This document shows, one piece after another, positions 46,121 to 54,998 of a DNA stretch of 64,000 bases. The notes beneath the pieces were generated by a model, which saw only the letters and a program-made list of their open reading frames with translations, was not told the origin of the DNA and did not search any database. Each line of letters starts with the position of its first letter. Within the stretch, counting starts at the first letter, position 1. The DNA lies in the NCBI RefSeq assembly GCF_023509035.1, contig NZ_CP075583.1, positions 372,001 through 436,000 on the forward strand, written 5' to 3'. The stretch is from Janthinobacterium lividum (GTDB lineage: Bacteria > Pseudomonadota > Gammaproteobacteria > Burkholderiales > Burkholderiaceae_D). The translations under genes and the position numbers were made by a program.

Positions 46121-46254
46121 GTTCTGACATGCAATTTAGCGCGTGGGGGGGGAGGTGCGGACACGGCGCAACACAGCCGCGGCGCCGTGCCGGGCCAGAA
46201 CGGCAAAACAGGGAAGCAAACCCGACATGCCTGGCCCCGCACATTTGTGAGCAC

Positions 46255-47019
46255 TTACTTTTTAATGATCTTCTGCAAGGTTTGCTCGACATAATCACCG
46301 TCTTCATCGGCGAACGTCACCTTCACGGGATACCATTCCAGCGACGGCGCCAGCCACAGGTCCACTTGCTGGCCCTTCTTGTCCGGCGGCGGCGCCTTGA
46401 CCAGGTGCACGGCCTCCACCAAACCCTGGCCGGTGGCGACGGTCTCCTGCTTGAGGACCTTGAAGGTCCACGGTTCGGCATCGTGGCGGCCGGCAACGAA
46501 GAAACTCCATTCCGAGCCGGGCGTGAATTTCTCGGGGACGGCGCGCGCCACGCTGACCAGTTGCCAGACCGTGCTGTTGCGGTCCTGCTCGCCGCCTTTC
46601 AGCGGATAGCTGTCATCGCCTTCACTGAAGACGATGGTCTTGCTGTCGCGCTTGAACGTGGTCGTGGCCGCTTCCTTGCGGAAACGCTTTTCCACGAATT
46701 GTGCAGGCGCCAGGCCGTAATCATCGACCATGCCTTCGCTGCGCTGCTCGAGGATCTTGCCGAACAGGGCTGCCTTGGTTTCAGCCAGCAGCGAATACTT
46801 GCCGTCGCCGGCGCGCCAGTTGCTGACCGATTCTCCGGACAGCGCAATGCCGCGCTGTTTGGCCTTGATCGAATAGACGAGGTCTGCCGAAGGCGCCAGC
46901 TTGTACGGGCGTTTGATGACGGGATGGTCCACGGGCTCGTCTGCCGCCATGGCGGGCGTCAGGGTGGCAGCCAGCAGGCTGGCAGCCAGGACGCGTTTCA
47001 AAGTAGTCAAATTAGTCAT
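46255..47019 (-). CDS. DUF3108 domain-containing exported protein
   Basis: A protein of 254 residues with a signal peptide (LAASLLAATLTPAMA). The mature part (YSIKAKQRGIALSGES, RFRKEAATTTFKRDSKTIVF, then WLAPSLEWYPVKVTF) matches DUF3108, a family of exported proteins of unknown function. The start ATG overlaps the previous gene's stop (ATGA), so the two DUF3108 genes form one operon. Confidence 0.87.
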   Translation of the reverse strand: MTNLTTLKRVLAASLLAATLTPAMAADEPVDHPVIKRPYKLAPSADLVYSIKAKQRGIALSGESVSNWRAGDGKYSLLAETKAALFGKILEQRSEGMVDDYGLAPAQFVEKRFRKEAATTTFKRDSKTIVFSEGDDSYPLKGGEQDRNSTVWQLVSVARAVPEKFTPGSEWSFFVAGRHDAEPWTFKVLKQETVATGQGLVEAVHLVKAPPPDKKGQQVDLWLAPSLEWYPVKVTFADEDGDYVEQTLQKIIKK

Positions 47020-48143
47020 TTATTTTCCTGTGATGTCGGTGCAGCATTTACGGAGATCTTGGTCACGGTTTGCGTGGTCAGCGCCCCGTTCGCTTCGGTA
47101 TTGCGTATTTGTACCGGATACCATTGCATGGACGGCGCCAGCCAGATATCGAGCTGCGACGAATACGTACCGGCCTTCGGCGGCCGGCGCAAATGCCAGG
47201 TCACCAGGCGGCCCATTTTGGTATCCAGTTCTTCCTCGCCCACCAGCTGGAAGCGGAACACGGTCGCTTCCTTTTCCTCGCCGACGAGAATGTCGATATT
47301 GCCCGCCAGCTGGTTGACGTCGGCGCGGCCGATGGCGGCCAGCTGGAACGGCACGGTGGCCTTGTCTTGCGCCCCTTCCTGCCATGGCGCCGTGGCCGTC
47401 GTGGCTGAAAACGTGATGGCCTTGGCGTCGCGGTTGAAATGCGTGGCCGTTTGCGCGCGGCCCTTGCGTTTCTCCGTGGCCGTGACGGGCACGATACCGC
47501 TGCCATCGATCACGCCCTCGCTGTTCAGCACCAGCAGGTTGATGCGCGTGATCAGCATGCTCAAGCCCACTTCCAGCTTCAGCTGATACGTGTCGCCCCG
47601 GTTTTCCCACGCCATCGCGGCCACGCCCTGCCACTTGGTGCCTTCCGCATCGCGCCTGTCCACGTGCAAGTCAAACTGCGCCGAGGCGGGCGCATTCGTC
47701 TTGTAGTGCCGCGCCTGCTCGACGGGCGGTGGCGGCGGGGGTGCGCTGGCCGGCGCGGGCGCAGCTGCCACGGCCGGCGCCGTGATGGCCGGGGCAGCCA
47801 CCGGGGCCGGTTCGGAGGTGGCCGGGCCTTCCGGCACGTCGCTGGCCGGCGCCGTCAACTGCGGCGTTTCGCTCGAGGCCAGTTCCGTCGGCGGCGGCGG
47901 TGGCGGCGGCCTGGGCTTGGGCATGGGGAGCTCGGGCGGCGGCGGTGGCGGCACCACTGGCAGGGGCCTGGGCGGCTCGGCGATCAACGCCATGCTGACC
48001 ATCTGCGCATGATTCTGTCCCAGCGGCACCATGCGGGCATGCGAGGTGAGCCATTCCAGCGCCACGTAATGCAGTACGCCGATGACCGCGACAAAAATGA
48101 CGGTACGGCGGCGCGGGCGCGAAAAGAAGGAGTCAGGCATCAT
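47016..48143 (-). CDS. Membrane-anchored DUF3108 protein with Pro-rich linker
   Basis: A protein of 375 residues. An N-terminal membrane anchor (VIFVAVIGVLHYVALEWL) is followed by a long Pro-rich stretch (about 55-130, PRPLPVVPPPPPPELP and similar), resembling the periplasm-spanning linker of TonB. The C-terminal ~200 residues form a DUF3108 domain similar to the next gene's product (WLAPSMQWYPVQIRN). Two ATGs one codon apart (MMPDS) leave the start unclear by one residue. The resemblance to TonB is in layout only; no TonB C-terminal domain is seen. Confidence 0.85.
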   Translation of the reverse strand: MMPDSFFSRPRRRTVIFVAVIGVLHYVALEWLTSHARMVPLGQNHAQMVSMALIAEPPRPLPVVPPPPPPELPMPKPRPPPPPPPTELASSETPQLTAPASDVPEGPATSEPAPVAAPAITAPAVAAAPAPASAPPPPPPVEQARHYKTNAPASAQFDLHVDRRDAEGTKWQGVAAMAWENRGDTYQLKLEVGLSMLITRINLLVLNSEGVIDGSGIVPVTATEKRKGRAQTATHFNRDAKAITFSATTATAPWQEGAQDKATVPFQLAAIGRADVNQLAGNIDILVGEEKEATVFRFQLVGEEELDTKMGRLVTWHLRRPPKAGTYSSQLDIWLAPSMQWYPVQIRNTEANGALTTQTVTKISVNAAPTSQENK

Positions 48144-48292
48144 AGGCCGTAGTGTAACGCCTCCGCCCCGCTTCCCGCTTCTTGCCTGTGCTCAACTCTT
48201 AATGTTTTATGTAAGAAAATGTTGGCGGCATTGCGTCAGTTGCAAGCCGATATCTGCTACGCTAAGCCTATCCATCTACCAGGAGATTTCGC

Positions 48293-49015
48293 ATGGCAAA
48301 CCCGCAAATGCCCCAAATGCCGGGCGCAGCAGTTGTGACCGATACGCTCGACTTCGTCAAGAACCTGTGGGGCAGCATGAGCGTGCCCGGCATGGGCATG
48401 CCTGGCATCACGGCGCCCACCATGTCGGTGGAAGAGCTGGACAAAAAAATCAGCGACTTGAAAGCCGTCGAAGCCTGGCTGAACCTCAATATCAGCATGC
48501 TGCGCGGCAGTATCCAGGCGCTGGAAGTGCAGCGCGGCACCATCGCCACCCTGAAATCGATGGGTGCGTCACTGGCGGCGGCCATCACGCAACCGGGCGC
48601 CAGCGAGAAAACCGTGTTTGAATCGGTGCCCTACGCTTCCGCGTTTTTCCAACAAGCCGCACCTGCGGCGCCAGCGCCTGCACCGAAACCGGCACCTGCA
48701 CCTGCACCTGTGCCGGAACCCGCCGCAGCGGCGCCCAGCGATGCCGACAGCCAGGCGGCAGCCCAGCTGGCCAATCCAAGTGCCTGGTGGAATTTGTTAC
48801 AAGATCAGTTCAAGCAGGCCGTATCGACGGCCATGTCGCCCGACGCCGGCAGTGCGGCAGCGGCCAACTTTGGCAGCGTGAGCAAAGCCAAGCCAGCGGC
48901 CAGCAAGCCCGCCAAACCTGCCGAGGCAGGCACGGCAGCCAAGGCCAAGGCCCCGCTGCGCAAGGCACCCGCGAAACGCGCAGCGCCCAAGACTAAAGCA
49001 CCAGGCAAGGCCTGA
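48293..49015 (+). CDS. phaM: PhaM family polyhydroxyalkanoate granule regulatory protein
   Basis: A protein of 240 residues. The N-terminal ~100 residues (DFVKNLWGSMSVPGMGMPG, MSVEELDKKISDLKAVEAWL, LNISMLRGSIQALEVQR) match PhaM. A Pro/Ala linker and a Lys/Ala/Pro-rich, histone-H1-like tail (LRKAPAKRAAPKTKAPGKA) follow. PhaM binds PHA synthase and DNA, activating synthesis and distributing PHB granules to daughter cells. No phaC gene is in the window. Confidence 0.93.
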   Translation: MANPQMPQMPGAAVVTDTLDFVKNLWGSMSVPGMGMPGITAPTMSVEELDKKISDLKAVEAWLNLNISMLRGSIQALEVQRGTIATLKSMGASLAAAITQPGASEKTVFESVPYASAFFQQAAPAAPAPAPKPAPAPAPVPEPAAAAPSDADSQAAAQLANPSAWWNLLQDQFKQAVSTAMSPDAGSAAAANFGSVSKAKPAASKPAKPAEAGTAAKAKAPLRKAPAKRAAPKTKAPGKA

Positions 49016-49036
49016 TGTTTCAAGCCGGCAATATGA

Positions 49037-49219
49037 TCAGGCGATACGATGAATGCGGATCGCCTCGATCATGTTGTCGGCCTGGCGTTTTACGTCACCG
49101 ATCGTGATCAGGCCTTCGTCGGCCAGCGCCTTGGCGTGCTCGTACGAAGACTGGAATGTTTCCAGCGTGTCTCCCTTGGCGGCGACCGGGCGTACCCAGG
49201 CAATACTGCCGACTTTCAT
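49037..49219 (-). CDS. Small hypothetical protein
   Basis: A protein of 60 residues (begins MKVGSIAWVRPVAAKG, ends MIEAIRIHRIA). It has no signal peptide or membrane segment and a balanced composition. No clear Shine-Dalgarno sequence precedes the ATG at 49217-49219. It is convergent with phaM, 21 bp apart. The family was not recognised. Confidence 0.5.
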   Translation of the reverse strand: MKVGSIAWVRPVAAKGDTLETFQSSYEHAKALADEGLITIGDVKRQADNMIEAIRIHRIA

Positions 49220-49315
49220 TTTTTGTATACTTCATTGACCACATCACGCATAGTTTCTTCCTTATTGTTGTAAAGCAACTCAAGCGCAGGCGAACCCACG
49301 CTGGCCCCTAGTTTA

Positions 49316-51046
49316 TCATCCGGCACGCTCACGCATGGCTTTTCCCCCTTTTTCCGGCGCCAAAGGCGCATTTTCCGGCGCCACGATGGCCTCTTGCGGC
49401 CCGGGCGGCGGTGTCAGTTGCACCAGTTGCTCCATCAATTGCGCGAAGCGCTGCTGCCCTGGTGCAATTTTGTCTACATATAACAACACTTCCATGGCTT
49501 CGGCCGCCAATTCCGCCTGGTAGCCGCGCTGCTCCAGAAACGACACGATGATTTGCGCGGAATTGAACAGGATGCGCAGGTTGTTCGGCAGTTTTACACG
49601 CGCCGCGCGCATCCAGGCGACCGCTTCGTTGAGCTTGTCCGTCTTCCACAGCAGCACGCCCTTGTTCATCAAGTCCGACGCTTCCTTGCGCGAGGCGATG
49701 ATCAGGCTCGTGCCTTCGTCGCCCATCTTCGCCTTGTCGAAAATCTTTTGCACCTCGTCCTGCACCACCTGGTTGTCGTGGTTGTTCTTGACCACGTAGC
49801 TCAGCAGGCCGGCCGGCGCATCCTTGACGCCGACGGCGAACAGCAAGGTGGCCAGTTCCATGCAAATGGCCTTCTCGGGCCGCGCCGGGTCTTCAAGCAG
49901 CATGGCTTCGAGCTCGTCGCCGCACTTGCGCGCGCGCCGGTAGTCGCCCGTTTCATGGTGCACCATGCCTTCCGTGATCTTCGCGCGCAAACCGATTTGC
50001 TCGGGCGAGAATTCGCGCTGCGCCAGCAGCAGCCATTGCAGCGCTTCCTTGGCATCCTTCTTCAGGCCGCATACGCGCGCCAGTCCCAGGTAGGCGTCGG
50101 GCGTCTTCATGACAGAAAACTCGCCGATGGAAATGCACTTGCGAAAGGCCTTTTCCGCCATGCTGACATTGCCGACCTTCAAGGCCGCCAGCCCCAGGTT
50201 GCGCTGGCGCGGCACGGAATTGGGCGACAGGCGCGCCGCCTTTTCCAGCACGCCGCAGGCTTCCTCGTGCTGGCCCATCAGCTGATAGGCGATGGCCATC
50301 TGGTCATAGGCGTCGATGTAATACTTGTTCTCGACGATCACGCCCTGGAATATCTGCCGCGCCGCCTCGTGCTCGCCGTTATTCATGCGGATCTTGCCCA
50401 GGCCCGCCTTGGCCCAGCTGTAATCGCGCTCGGCCAGCACTTTCTCGTACACGGCGCGGGCCTTTTCCGGCTCGCCGCTTTTCAGCAGCAAACTGGCCTT
50501 CATGCGCAGCAGTTCCAGCTCGTGCAACTTGTTCACCTCGATCTGCGCGTCGCATAATTTGGCCGCGCGCAAATAATCCTTTTCCATGCAGGCCTGGTCG
50601 ATTTCGCGGAATACCTGCTTCTTGTGCCACACGCGGTTCAGCCGCGTCAGCAGCACGCCTTCCGTAATCGGTTTGATCAGGTAGGCGTCAGGCTGGTGCT
50701 CGGCCGCGCCCATCACGGATTCCACGCTTTTCTCGGCCGACACCATCAGCCACACGCTCGATGGCGCCGTCAGGTTGCGCACACGCGTCTCTTCCAGCAC
50801 TTGCTGGCCATTCTTGCCTTCGCCCAGGTTGTAATCGCACAGCACCACGTCGTAGCGCGTCTTGGCCAGCAGCTTCATGGCTTCGCCGCCGCTGGCCGCC
50901 TGGTCGATATGGCGCGCGCCCAGGTTGCGCAGGGATTCGCGCAGCAGGATGCGGATGCCGATGAAGTCGTCGACCAGCAGATAATGTTTATCGGCCCAGT
51001 CGGTACTGCCCGCTTCGGCGGCGGTGGCGTGGCTGTCTGTCGTCAT
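49316..51046 (-). CDS. Response regulator with C-terminal TPR repeats
   Basis: A protein of 576 residues. A receiver domain (residues about 20-145: YLLVDDFIGIR, phosphoacceptor Asp in VVLCDYNLGEG, YLIKPIT) is followed by about 350 residues of TPR-like helices (for example NGEHEAARQIFQGVI, GQHEEACGVLEKAARLSPN, NVSMAEKAFRKCISIG) and a Pro-rich tail. There is no DNA-binding domain, so it should act by protein contacts. It is cotranscribed with the histidine kinase upstream, 11 bp apart. Confidence 0.9.
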   Translation of the reverse strand: MTTDSHATAAEAGSTDWADKHYLLVDDFIGIRILLRESLRNLGARHIDQAASGGEAMKLLAKTRYDVVLCDYNLGEGKNGQQVLEETRVRNLTAPSSVWLMVSAEKSVESVMGAAEHQPDAYLIKPITEGVLLTRLNRVWHKKQVFREIDQACMEKDYLRAAKLCDAQIEVNKLHELELLRMKASLLLKSGEPEKARAVYEKVLAERDYSWAKAGLGKIRMNNGEHEAARQIFQGVIVENKYYIDAYDQMAIAYQLMGQHEEACGVLEKAARLSPNSVPRQRNLGLAALKVGNVSMAEKAFRKCISIGEFSVMKTPDAYLGLARVCGLKKDAKEALQWLLLAQREFSPEQIGLRAKITEGMVHHETGDYRRARKCGDELEAMLLEDPARPEKAICMELATLLFAVGVKDAPAGLLSYVVKNNHDNQVVQDEVQKIFDKAKMGDEGTSLIIASRKEASDLMNKGVLLWKTDKLNEAVAWMRAARVKLPNNLRILFNSAQIIVSFLEQRGYQAELAAEAMEVLLYVDKIAPGQQRFAQLMEQLVQLTPPPGPQEAIVAPENAPLAPEKGGKAMRERAG

Positions 51047-51057
51047 GGCATCCTCGT

Positions 51058-51777
51058 TCAGGGCAGGCGCAGGATGAAACAGCCGCCGCCCAGCGCGCCG
51101 CCATTTTCCAGGGCGATGCTGCCGCTGCTGCCCCGGTGCTTGTGCATCTTCGCCACGACACTGGAAAAATACAGGCCCAGGCCCGTGCTGTTGGTGGAAA
51201 AATTCACGCCGGCCGCCATGCCATCCATGGCCGCGCTGCCCGCGTCGAGCAGCGCCTGCGAGTAGCCGTCGCCATTGTCTTCCACGCGCAGCTCCAGCAT
51301 CGTGTCGACCTGGCGCACCGACAGGCGGATCGTGTCCTTGGTGTAGCGGATGGCATTGTTGATGGCATGCGCGAGCACGCCGATGACCAGGTCTTCATCG
51401 AGAGTCCAGATCAGCTCCGGTGGACAGGCCGCCTCCAGGTGGATGCCTTTCGAGGTCAGCAGGATCTTTTCCTGGTCCACCACCTGGTCGACCACCTGGC
51501 TCACCAGTTGCGGCTGCACGTCGAACGGGTAGCCGGGCTTGCCCACTTCCTTGTACAGGGCCAGCAGCTGGATCAGGTTATCGTTGAGGCGCTTGGTCTG
51601 GTACAGCATCTGCGCCATTTGCAGGTAGGCGGGGTCGGCCTCGGGCGCGGGCTTGGCCTGCTCGGCCGCCAGCAGCGACTCCAGGGTGCCGCTGACCACG
51701 CTGATCGAATTTTTCATGTCGTGCACGGTCGACGCCAGGAACAGGAAAAGCTCGGGCGAGCTGTGTTGATCTTCCAC
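51058..51777 (-). CDS. Short soluble sensor histidine kinase
   Basis: A protein of 239 residues with no input domain or membrane segment. The HisKA-like His is in STVHDMKNSI (residue about 19), followed by a dimerisation helix (TLESLLAAEQ). The HATPase domain has HAINNAIRYTKDT (N box), VEDNGDGYSQ (G1) and STGLGLYFSSVVAK (G2). It is the likely partner of the receiver-TPR protein downstream and probably takes its signal from another protein. Confidence 0.87.
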   Translation of the reverse strand: MEDQHSSPELFLFLASTVHDMKNSISVVSGTLESLLAAEQAKPAPEADPAYLQMAQMLYQTKRLNDNLIQLLALYKEVGKPGYPFDVQPQLVSQVVDQVVDQEKILLTSKGIHLEAACPPELIWTLDEDLVIGVLAHAINNAIRYTKDTIRLSVRQVDTMLELRVEDNGDGYSQALLDAGSAAMDGMAAGVNFSTNSTGLGLYFSSVVAKMHKHRGSSGSIALENGGALGGGCFILRLP

Positions 51778-51934
51778 CGGATATCTCCTTGGGGCCGCAG
51801 CTTGATTATTGCCAAGGATAAATTATACCGCCAGCATGCGCACGCCAGCCAGCCGCGCGCAAAGTCCGTGATCTGACGCAACAATGCCGCCCCCGCTTGC
51901 GCAAGGGCGGCATTGAACCGGAAACAGCTTGGCG

Positions 51935-53746
51935 TCAGCGGCGCGCGCCCGCCAGGCGTTTGACCACGACGATCATGCGATCGATCTCCTCATACGTATT
52001 GTAGAAGGCGAACGAGGGTCGCACGGTCGCTTCCACGCCGAAGCGGCGCAAAATCGGCTGGGCGCAATGGTGGCCCGAGCGCACGGCGATGCCCTCGTCG
52101 TTCAGGGCGCGCCCCACTTCCGCTGGCTCGTAGCCGGCCAGCACGAACGAAGCCACGCTGGCCTTTTCAAACGCCGTGCCGATCAGGCGCACGCCAGGTA
52201 TGGCTTGCAGGTGGTGCGTCGCGTATTCCAGCAGTGCGTGCTCGTAGGCGGCGATGTTTTCCAGGCCGATGCGCTGCACGTAATCGATGGCCGCGCCCAG
52301 GCCCACGGCATCGGCGATATTGCCCGTGCCCGCCTCGAAACGGTTCGGCACGCCCTGGTAGACGGTGCGCTCGAACGTGACGTCGGCGATCATATTACCG
52401 CCACCCTGCCATGGCGGCAGTTGCTCCAGCAAGTCCGCCTTGCCATACACGGCGCCGATGCCCGTCGGGCCGAACACTTTATGCCCCGAGAAGACATAAA
52501 AATCGGCGCCCAGCGCCTGCACGTCCACGCGCAGGTGCGACACGGCTTGCGCCCCATCGACCAGCACGCGCACGCCGGCCGCATGCGCCAGCGCGATGAT
52601 CTGCGCCACGGGCGTCACCGTCCCCAGCGCATTCGACACCTGCGTCACGGACACCAGCTTGGTACGCCCGTTGAGCAGCTTGCGGAATTCATCGAGGAGT
52701 ATCTGGCCGCTGTCGTCGACTGGAATCACGCGCAGGGTCGCGCCCTTTTCCGCCGCCAGCTGCTGCCACGGCACGATATTGGCGTGGTGCTCGAGCTGCG
52801 AGACGATGATCTCGTCGCCGCTGCCGATGTACTTGCGGCCAAAGGTATTGGCGACCAGGTTGATGCCCTCGGTTGCGCCGCGGACAAAAATGATTTCATT
52901 GGCCGACGCAGCGCCGAGGAAGTTCGCCACCTTGGCGCGTGCCGCCTCGTACGCATCGCTGGCGCGCGCCGCCAGCGCGTGGGCGGCGCGGTGGATGTTC
53001 GAATTCTCGTGCGCATAGAAATACGACACCCGGTCGATCACCGACTGCGGCTTGTGCGTGGTGGCCGCATTATCGAACCATGCCAGCGGCTTGCCGTTGA
53101 CCCGTTCGGCCAGCACGGGAAAATCGCGCCGCACGGCGTGCACGTCGAACGGCGCCGGCGTCCGGTGGTGACCCGGCTTCGTCGCGGAGGGCAGCTCGGT
53201 CTGGAAATAAAACGCGGGCTGGCTGTTAGCCGGCGCCACGGGCAGTTGCTGCGCAGGTAAGCGCTGCGGCGTGGCAAACAGTCCCCGCAAATCATCGGGG
53301 GCCGCCGGCCCCTGTCCCAGCCCCTGCTGCGCCAGGCCGTCGAGCTTGCCGTTCGACACGGGATAACCATGTGCGCCGCCGACAAAATAGTAGGGCGACG
53401 GCGCACTCAGGGCCGACAGGCGTGGCGTCGGCACGGAGGCAGGCGCCGGTGCAATCGGCGACTCCAGGGGAACCGTCACGGGCGGCACTTGCGCCGTCGC
53501 CACGCCGGGGGCGATGGCGGCGAAGGAAGGACCGGGTTGTGGCGGCGGACGGTTCGCATAGCGGGGCGCCGCATCGAGCACGCTGCCGGAGCCACCGAGA
53601 CTGGGAGACTTGTCCAACGCAGGGGGCAACCCCGGCAAACGCGCGAAAAACTCGCCCGCCAGCCGGTTCAGGGTCGCTTCATCGGGTAAAAACGGGACGG
53701 CAGGCAAGCCCGCCGCGCCATCACTTGTAGGTGTCTGGGTAGTCAT
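51935..53746 (-). CDS. Encapsulin family 2A cargo: cysteine desulfurase (SufS-type) with N-terminal loading domain
   Basis: A protein of 603 residues. Residues 1-200 are Pro/Ala-rich and probably disordered (PPPQPGPSF, APAPASVPTPRL, PSPYYFVGGAHGY), the cargo-loading domain of family 2A encapsulin desulfurases. Residues about 200-603 are a class V PLP enzyme with the lysine at Lys423 (FSGHKVFGPTG) and the active-site cysteine at Cys561 (SGHHCAQP). It converts cysteine to alanine and persulfide sulfur inside the shell. The start at 53744-53746 (MTTQTPTSDG) lies inside the end of the shell gene, overlapping it by 26 bp. An in-frame ATG at 53788 is less likely. Confidence 0.92.
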   Translation of the reverse strand: MTTQTPTSDGAAGLPAVPFLPDEATLNRLAGEFFARLPGLPPALDKSPSLGGSGSVLDAAPRYANRPPPQPGPSFAAIAPGVATAQVPPVTVPLESPIAPAPASVPTPRLSALSAPSPYYFVGGAHGYPVSNGKLDGLAQQGLGQGPAAPDDLRGLFATPQRLPAQQLPVAPANSQPAFYFQTELPSATKPGHHRTPAPFDVHAVRRDFPVLAERVNGKPLAWFDNAATTHKPQSVIDRVSYFYAHENSNIHRAAHALAARASDAYEAARAKVANFLGAASANEIIFVRGATEGINLVANTFGRKYIGSGDEIIVSQLEHHANIVPWQQLAAEKGATLRVIPVDDSGQILLDEFRKLLNGRTKLVSVTQVSNALGTVTPVAQIIALAHAAGVRVLVDGAQAVSHLRVDVQALGADFYVFSGHKVFGPTGIGAVYGKADLLEQLPPWQGGGNMIADVTFERTVYQGVPNRFEAGTGNIADAVGLGAAIDYVQRIGLENIAAYEHALLEYATHHLQAIPGVRLIGTAFEKASVASFVLAGYEPAEVGRALNDEGIAVRSGHHCAQPILRRFGVEATVRPSFAFYNTYEEIDRMIVVVKRLAGARR

Positions 53747-54650
53747 GGTATTTACCGATCTCCACGTCTTCCAGTACGGCCAGCGCATCGTCGGTCAGCA
53801 CGGCCAGCGAGCAATACAGCGAAATCAGGTAGGACGAAATCGCGTGGCGGTTGATGCCCATGAAACGCACGGACAGGCCCGGGCTTTGCTCGCCCGCCAG
53901 GCCAGGCTGGAACAGGCCGATCACGCCTTGCCGCTGTTCGCCCGCGCGCAGCAGGATGATTTTCGTCTTGCCGTCTTCGATGGGCAGTTTGTCGGACGGC
54001 ACCAGCGGCACGCCGCGCCACGTCAAAAACTGCGAACCGAACAGGCTGACGGTCGGTGGCGGCACGCCGCGGCGCGTGCATTCACGGCCGAAGGCTGCAA
54101 TGGCCAGCGGGTGCGCCAGGAAAAAGCCCGGCTCCTTCCATACTTTCGTCAGCAGTTCGTCGAGGTCATCCGGCGTGGGCGCGCCCGTCAGGGTAAAGAT
54201 GCGCTGGTCGTCGTGCACGCTGGCCAGCAGGCCGTAATCGGGATTGTTGATCAATTCGCTTTCCTGGCGCTCCTTGATCGTCTCGATGGTCAGGCGCAGC
54301 TGCTCCTTGATCTGGTCGTGCGGGCTGCTGTACAGGTCCGACACGCGCGTGTGCACGTCGAGCACCGTGCTGACGGCATTGAGAAAATATTCGCGCGGCT
54401 GGTCATCGTAGTCGACGAAAGTTTGCGGCAGTTCCGACTCGTCGCGCTGCGAGCAGGCCACGCGCACATCCTTCGGGTTTTTCACGCGGTTCAGGCGGTA
54501 GATACCCGCTTCCACGGGCAGCCATTGCAGCAGGTGCACGAGCCAGCGCGGCGTGATCGTGGATAACTGGGGGACGCTCTTGCTTGCATTGGCCAGCTGG
54601 CGCGCGGCGTTATCGCCCAGCGCGAACTGGCTCTCTGTTGCTTCTGCCAT
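53721..54650 (-). CDS. Family 2A encapsulin nanocompartment shell protein (SrpI type)
   Basis: A protein of 309 residues with an AGGAG 5 nt before the ATG. The N-terminal extension typical of family 2 shells (about 1-40, AARQLANASKSVPQLSTITPR) leads into an HK97-type fold with RWLVHLLQWLPVEAGIYRLNRV, an extended E-loop region and a C-terminal strand region (FQPGLAGEQSPGLSVRFMGINRHAISSYL). Lacking a nucleotide-binding insert, it belongs to family 2A, as in Synechococcus SrpI. The shell assembles into a virus-like particle that encloses the downstream desulfurase. Confidence 0.93.
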   Translation of the reverse strand: MAEATESQFALGDNAARQLANASKSVPQLSTITPRWLVHLLQWLPVEAGIYRLNRVKNPKDVRVACSQRDESELPQTFVDYDDQPREYFLNAVSTVLDVHTRVSDLYSSPHDQIKEQLRLTIETIKERQESELINNPDYGLLASVHDDQRIFTLTGAPTPDDLDELLTKVWKEPGFFLAHPLAIAAFGRECTRRGVPPPTVSLFGSQFLTWRGVPLVPSDKLPIEDGKTKIILLRAGEQRQGVIGLFQPGLAGEQSPGLSVRFMGINRHAISSYLISLYCSLAVLTDDALAVLEDVEIGKYHDYPDTYK

Positions 54651-54699
54651 GACTACTCCTGATGAGAAAAGTGAATATGCTTATCTGAAAAACGAATAA

Positions 54700-54728
54700 A
54701 GTATCGGGCGCACCTCTCATTTACTCAA
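54700..54728 (-). promoter_or_regulatory. Candidate promoter directly upstream of the encapsulin shell gene
   Basis: On the minus strand TTGAGT (54723-54728) and GATACT (54700-54705) are exactly 17 bp apart, about 50 bp before the shell ATG, in the AT-rich gap after the XRE gene. This suggests that the shell and cargo genes can be transcribed apart from the upstream sulfur genes. Confidence 0.5.
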
Positions 54729-54766
54729 CATGCTATCGCCACCAAAACAGCTTTTAATCACCCCGT

Positions 54767-54991
54767 TTAATCCACCAGCTCCGGTTCACAGCGCGCCATC
54801 AATCCCGCCAGGCCGATGCCCAGCGCGCCGGCCAGTTTTTCCACCGTCAGCAGCGACGGCGTGGCGGCGCCACGCTCTATTTCGCCGATAAACGAGCGGT
54901 TCAAGTCGGCCGCTTCGGCCAGCCGCTCCTGCGACCAGCCATGCCCTTCGCGCAACTGGCGCACGGCCAGTCCAAACTGTTTGATCAACAT
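54767..54991 (-). CDS. XRE family HTH regulator in the encapsulin operon
   Basis: A protein of 74 residues from the ATG at 54989-54991, with GAGGA 4-5 nt upstream. It is almost entirely one HTH_3 domain: LREGHGWSQERLAEAADLNRSFIGEIERG and SLLTVEKLAGALGI. There is no sensor domain. It is 7 bp after the serine acetyltransferase and 116 bp before the shell gene, so it probably regulates this locus. Confidence 0.88.
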   Translation of the reverse strand: MLIKQFGLAVRQLREGHGWSQERLAEAADLNRSFIGEIERGAATPSLLTVEKLAGALGIGLAGLMARCEPELVD

Positions 54992-54998
54992 GCTGTCC

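Noticed and set aside
47016-48143. TonB energy-transducing protein
   Set aside because: Only the anchor and Pro-rich linker resemble TonB; the C-terminal domain is DUF3108, and no ExbB or ExbD gene is nearby.
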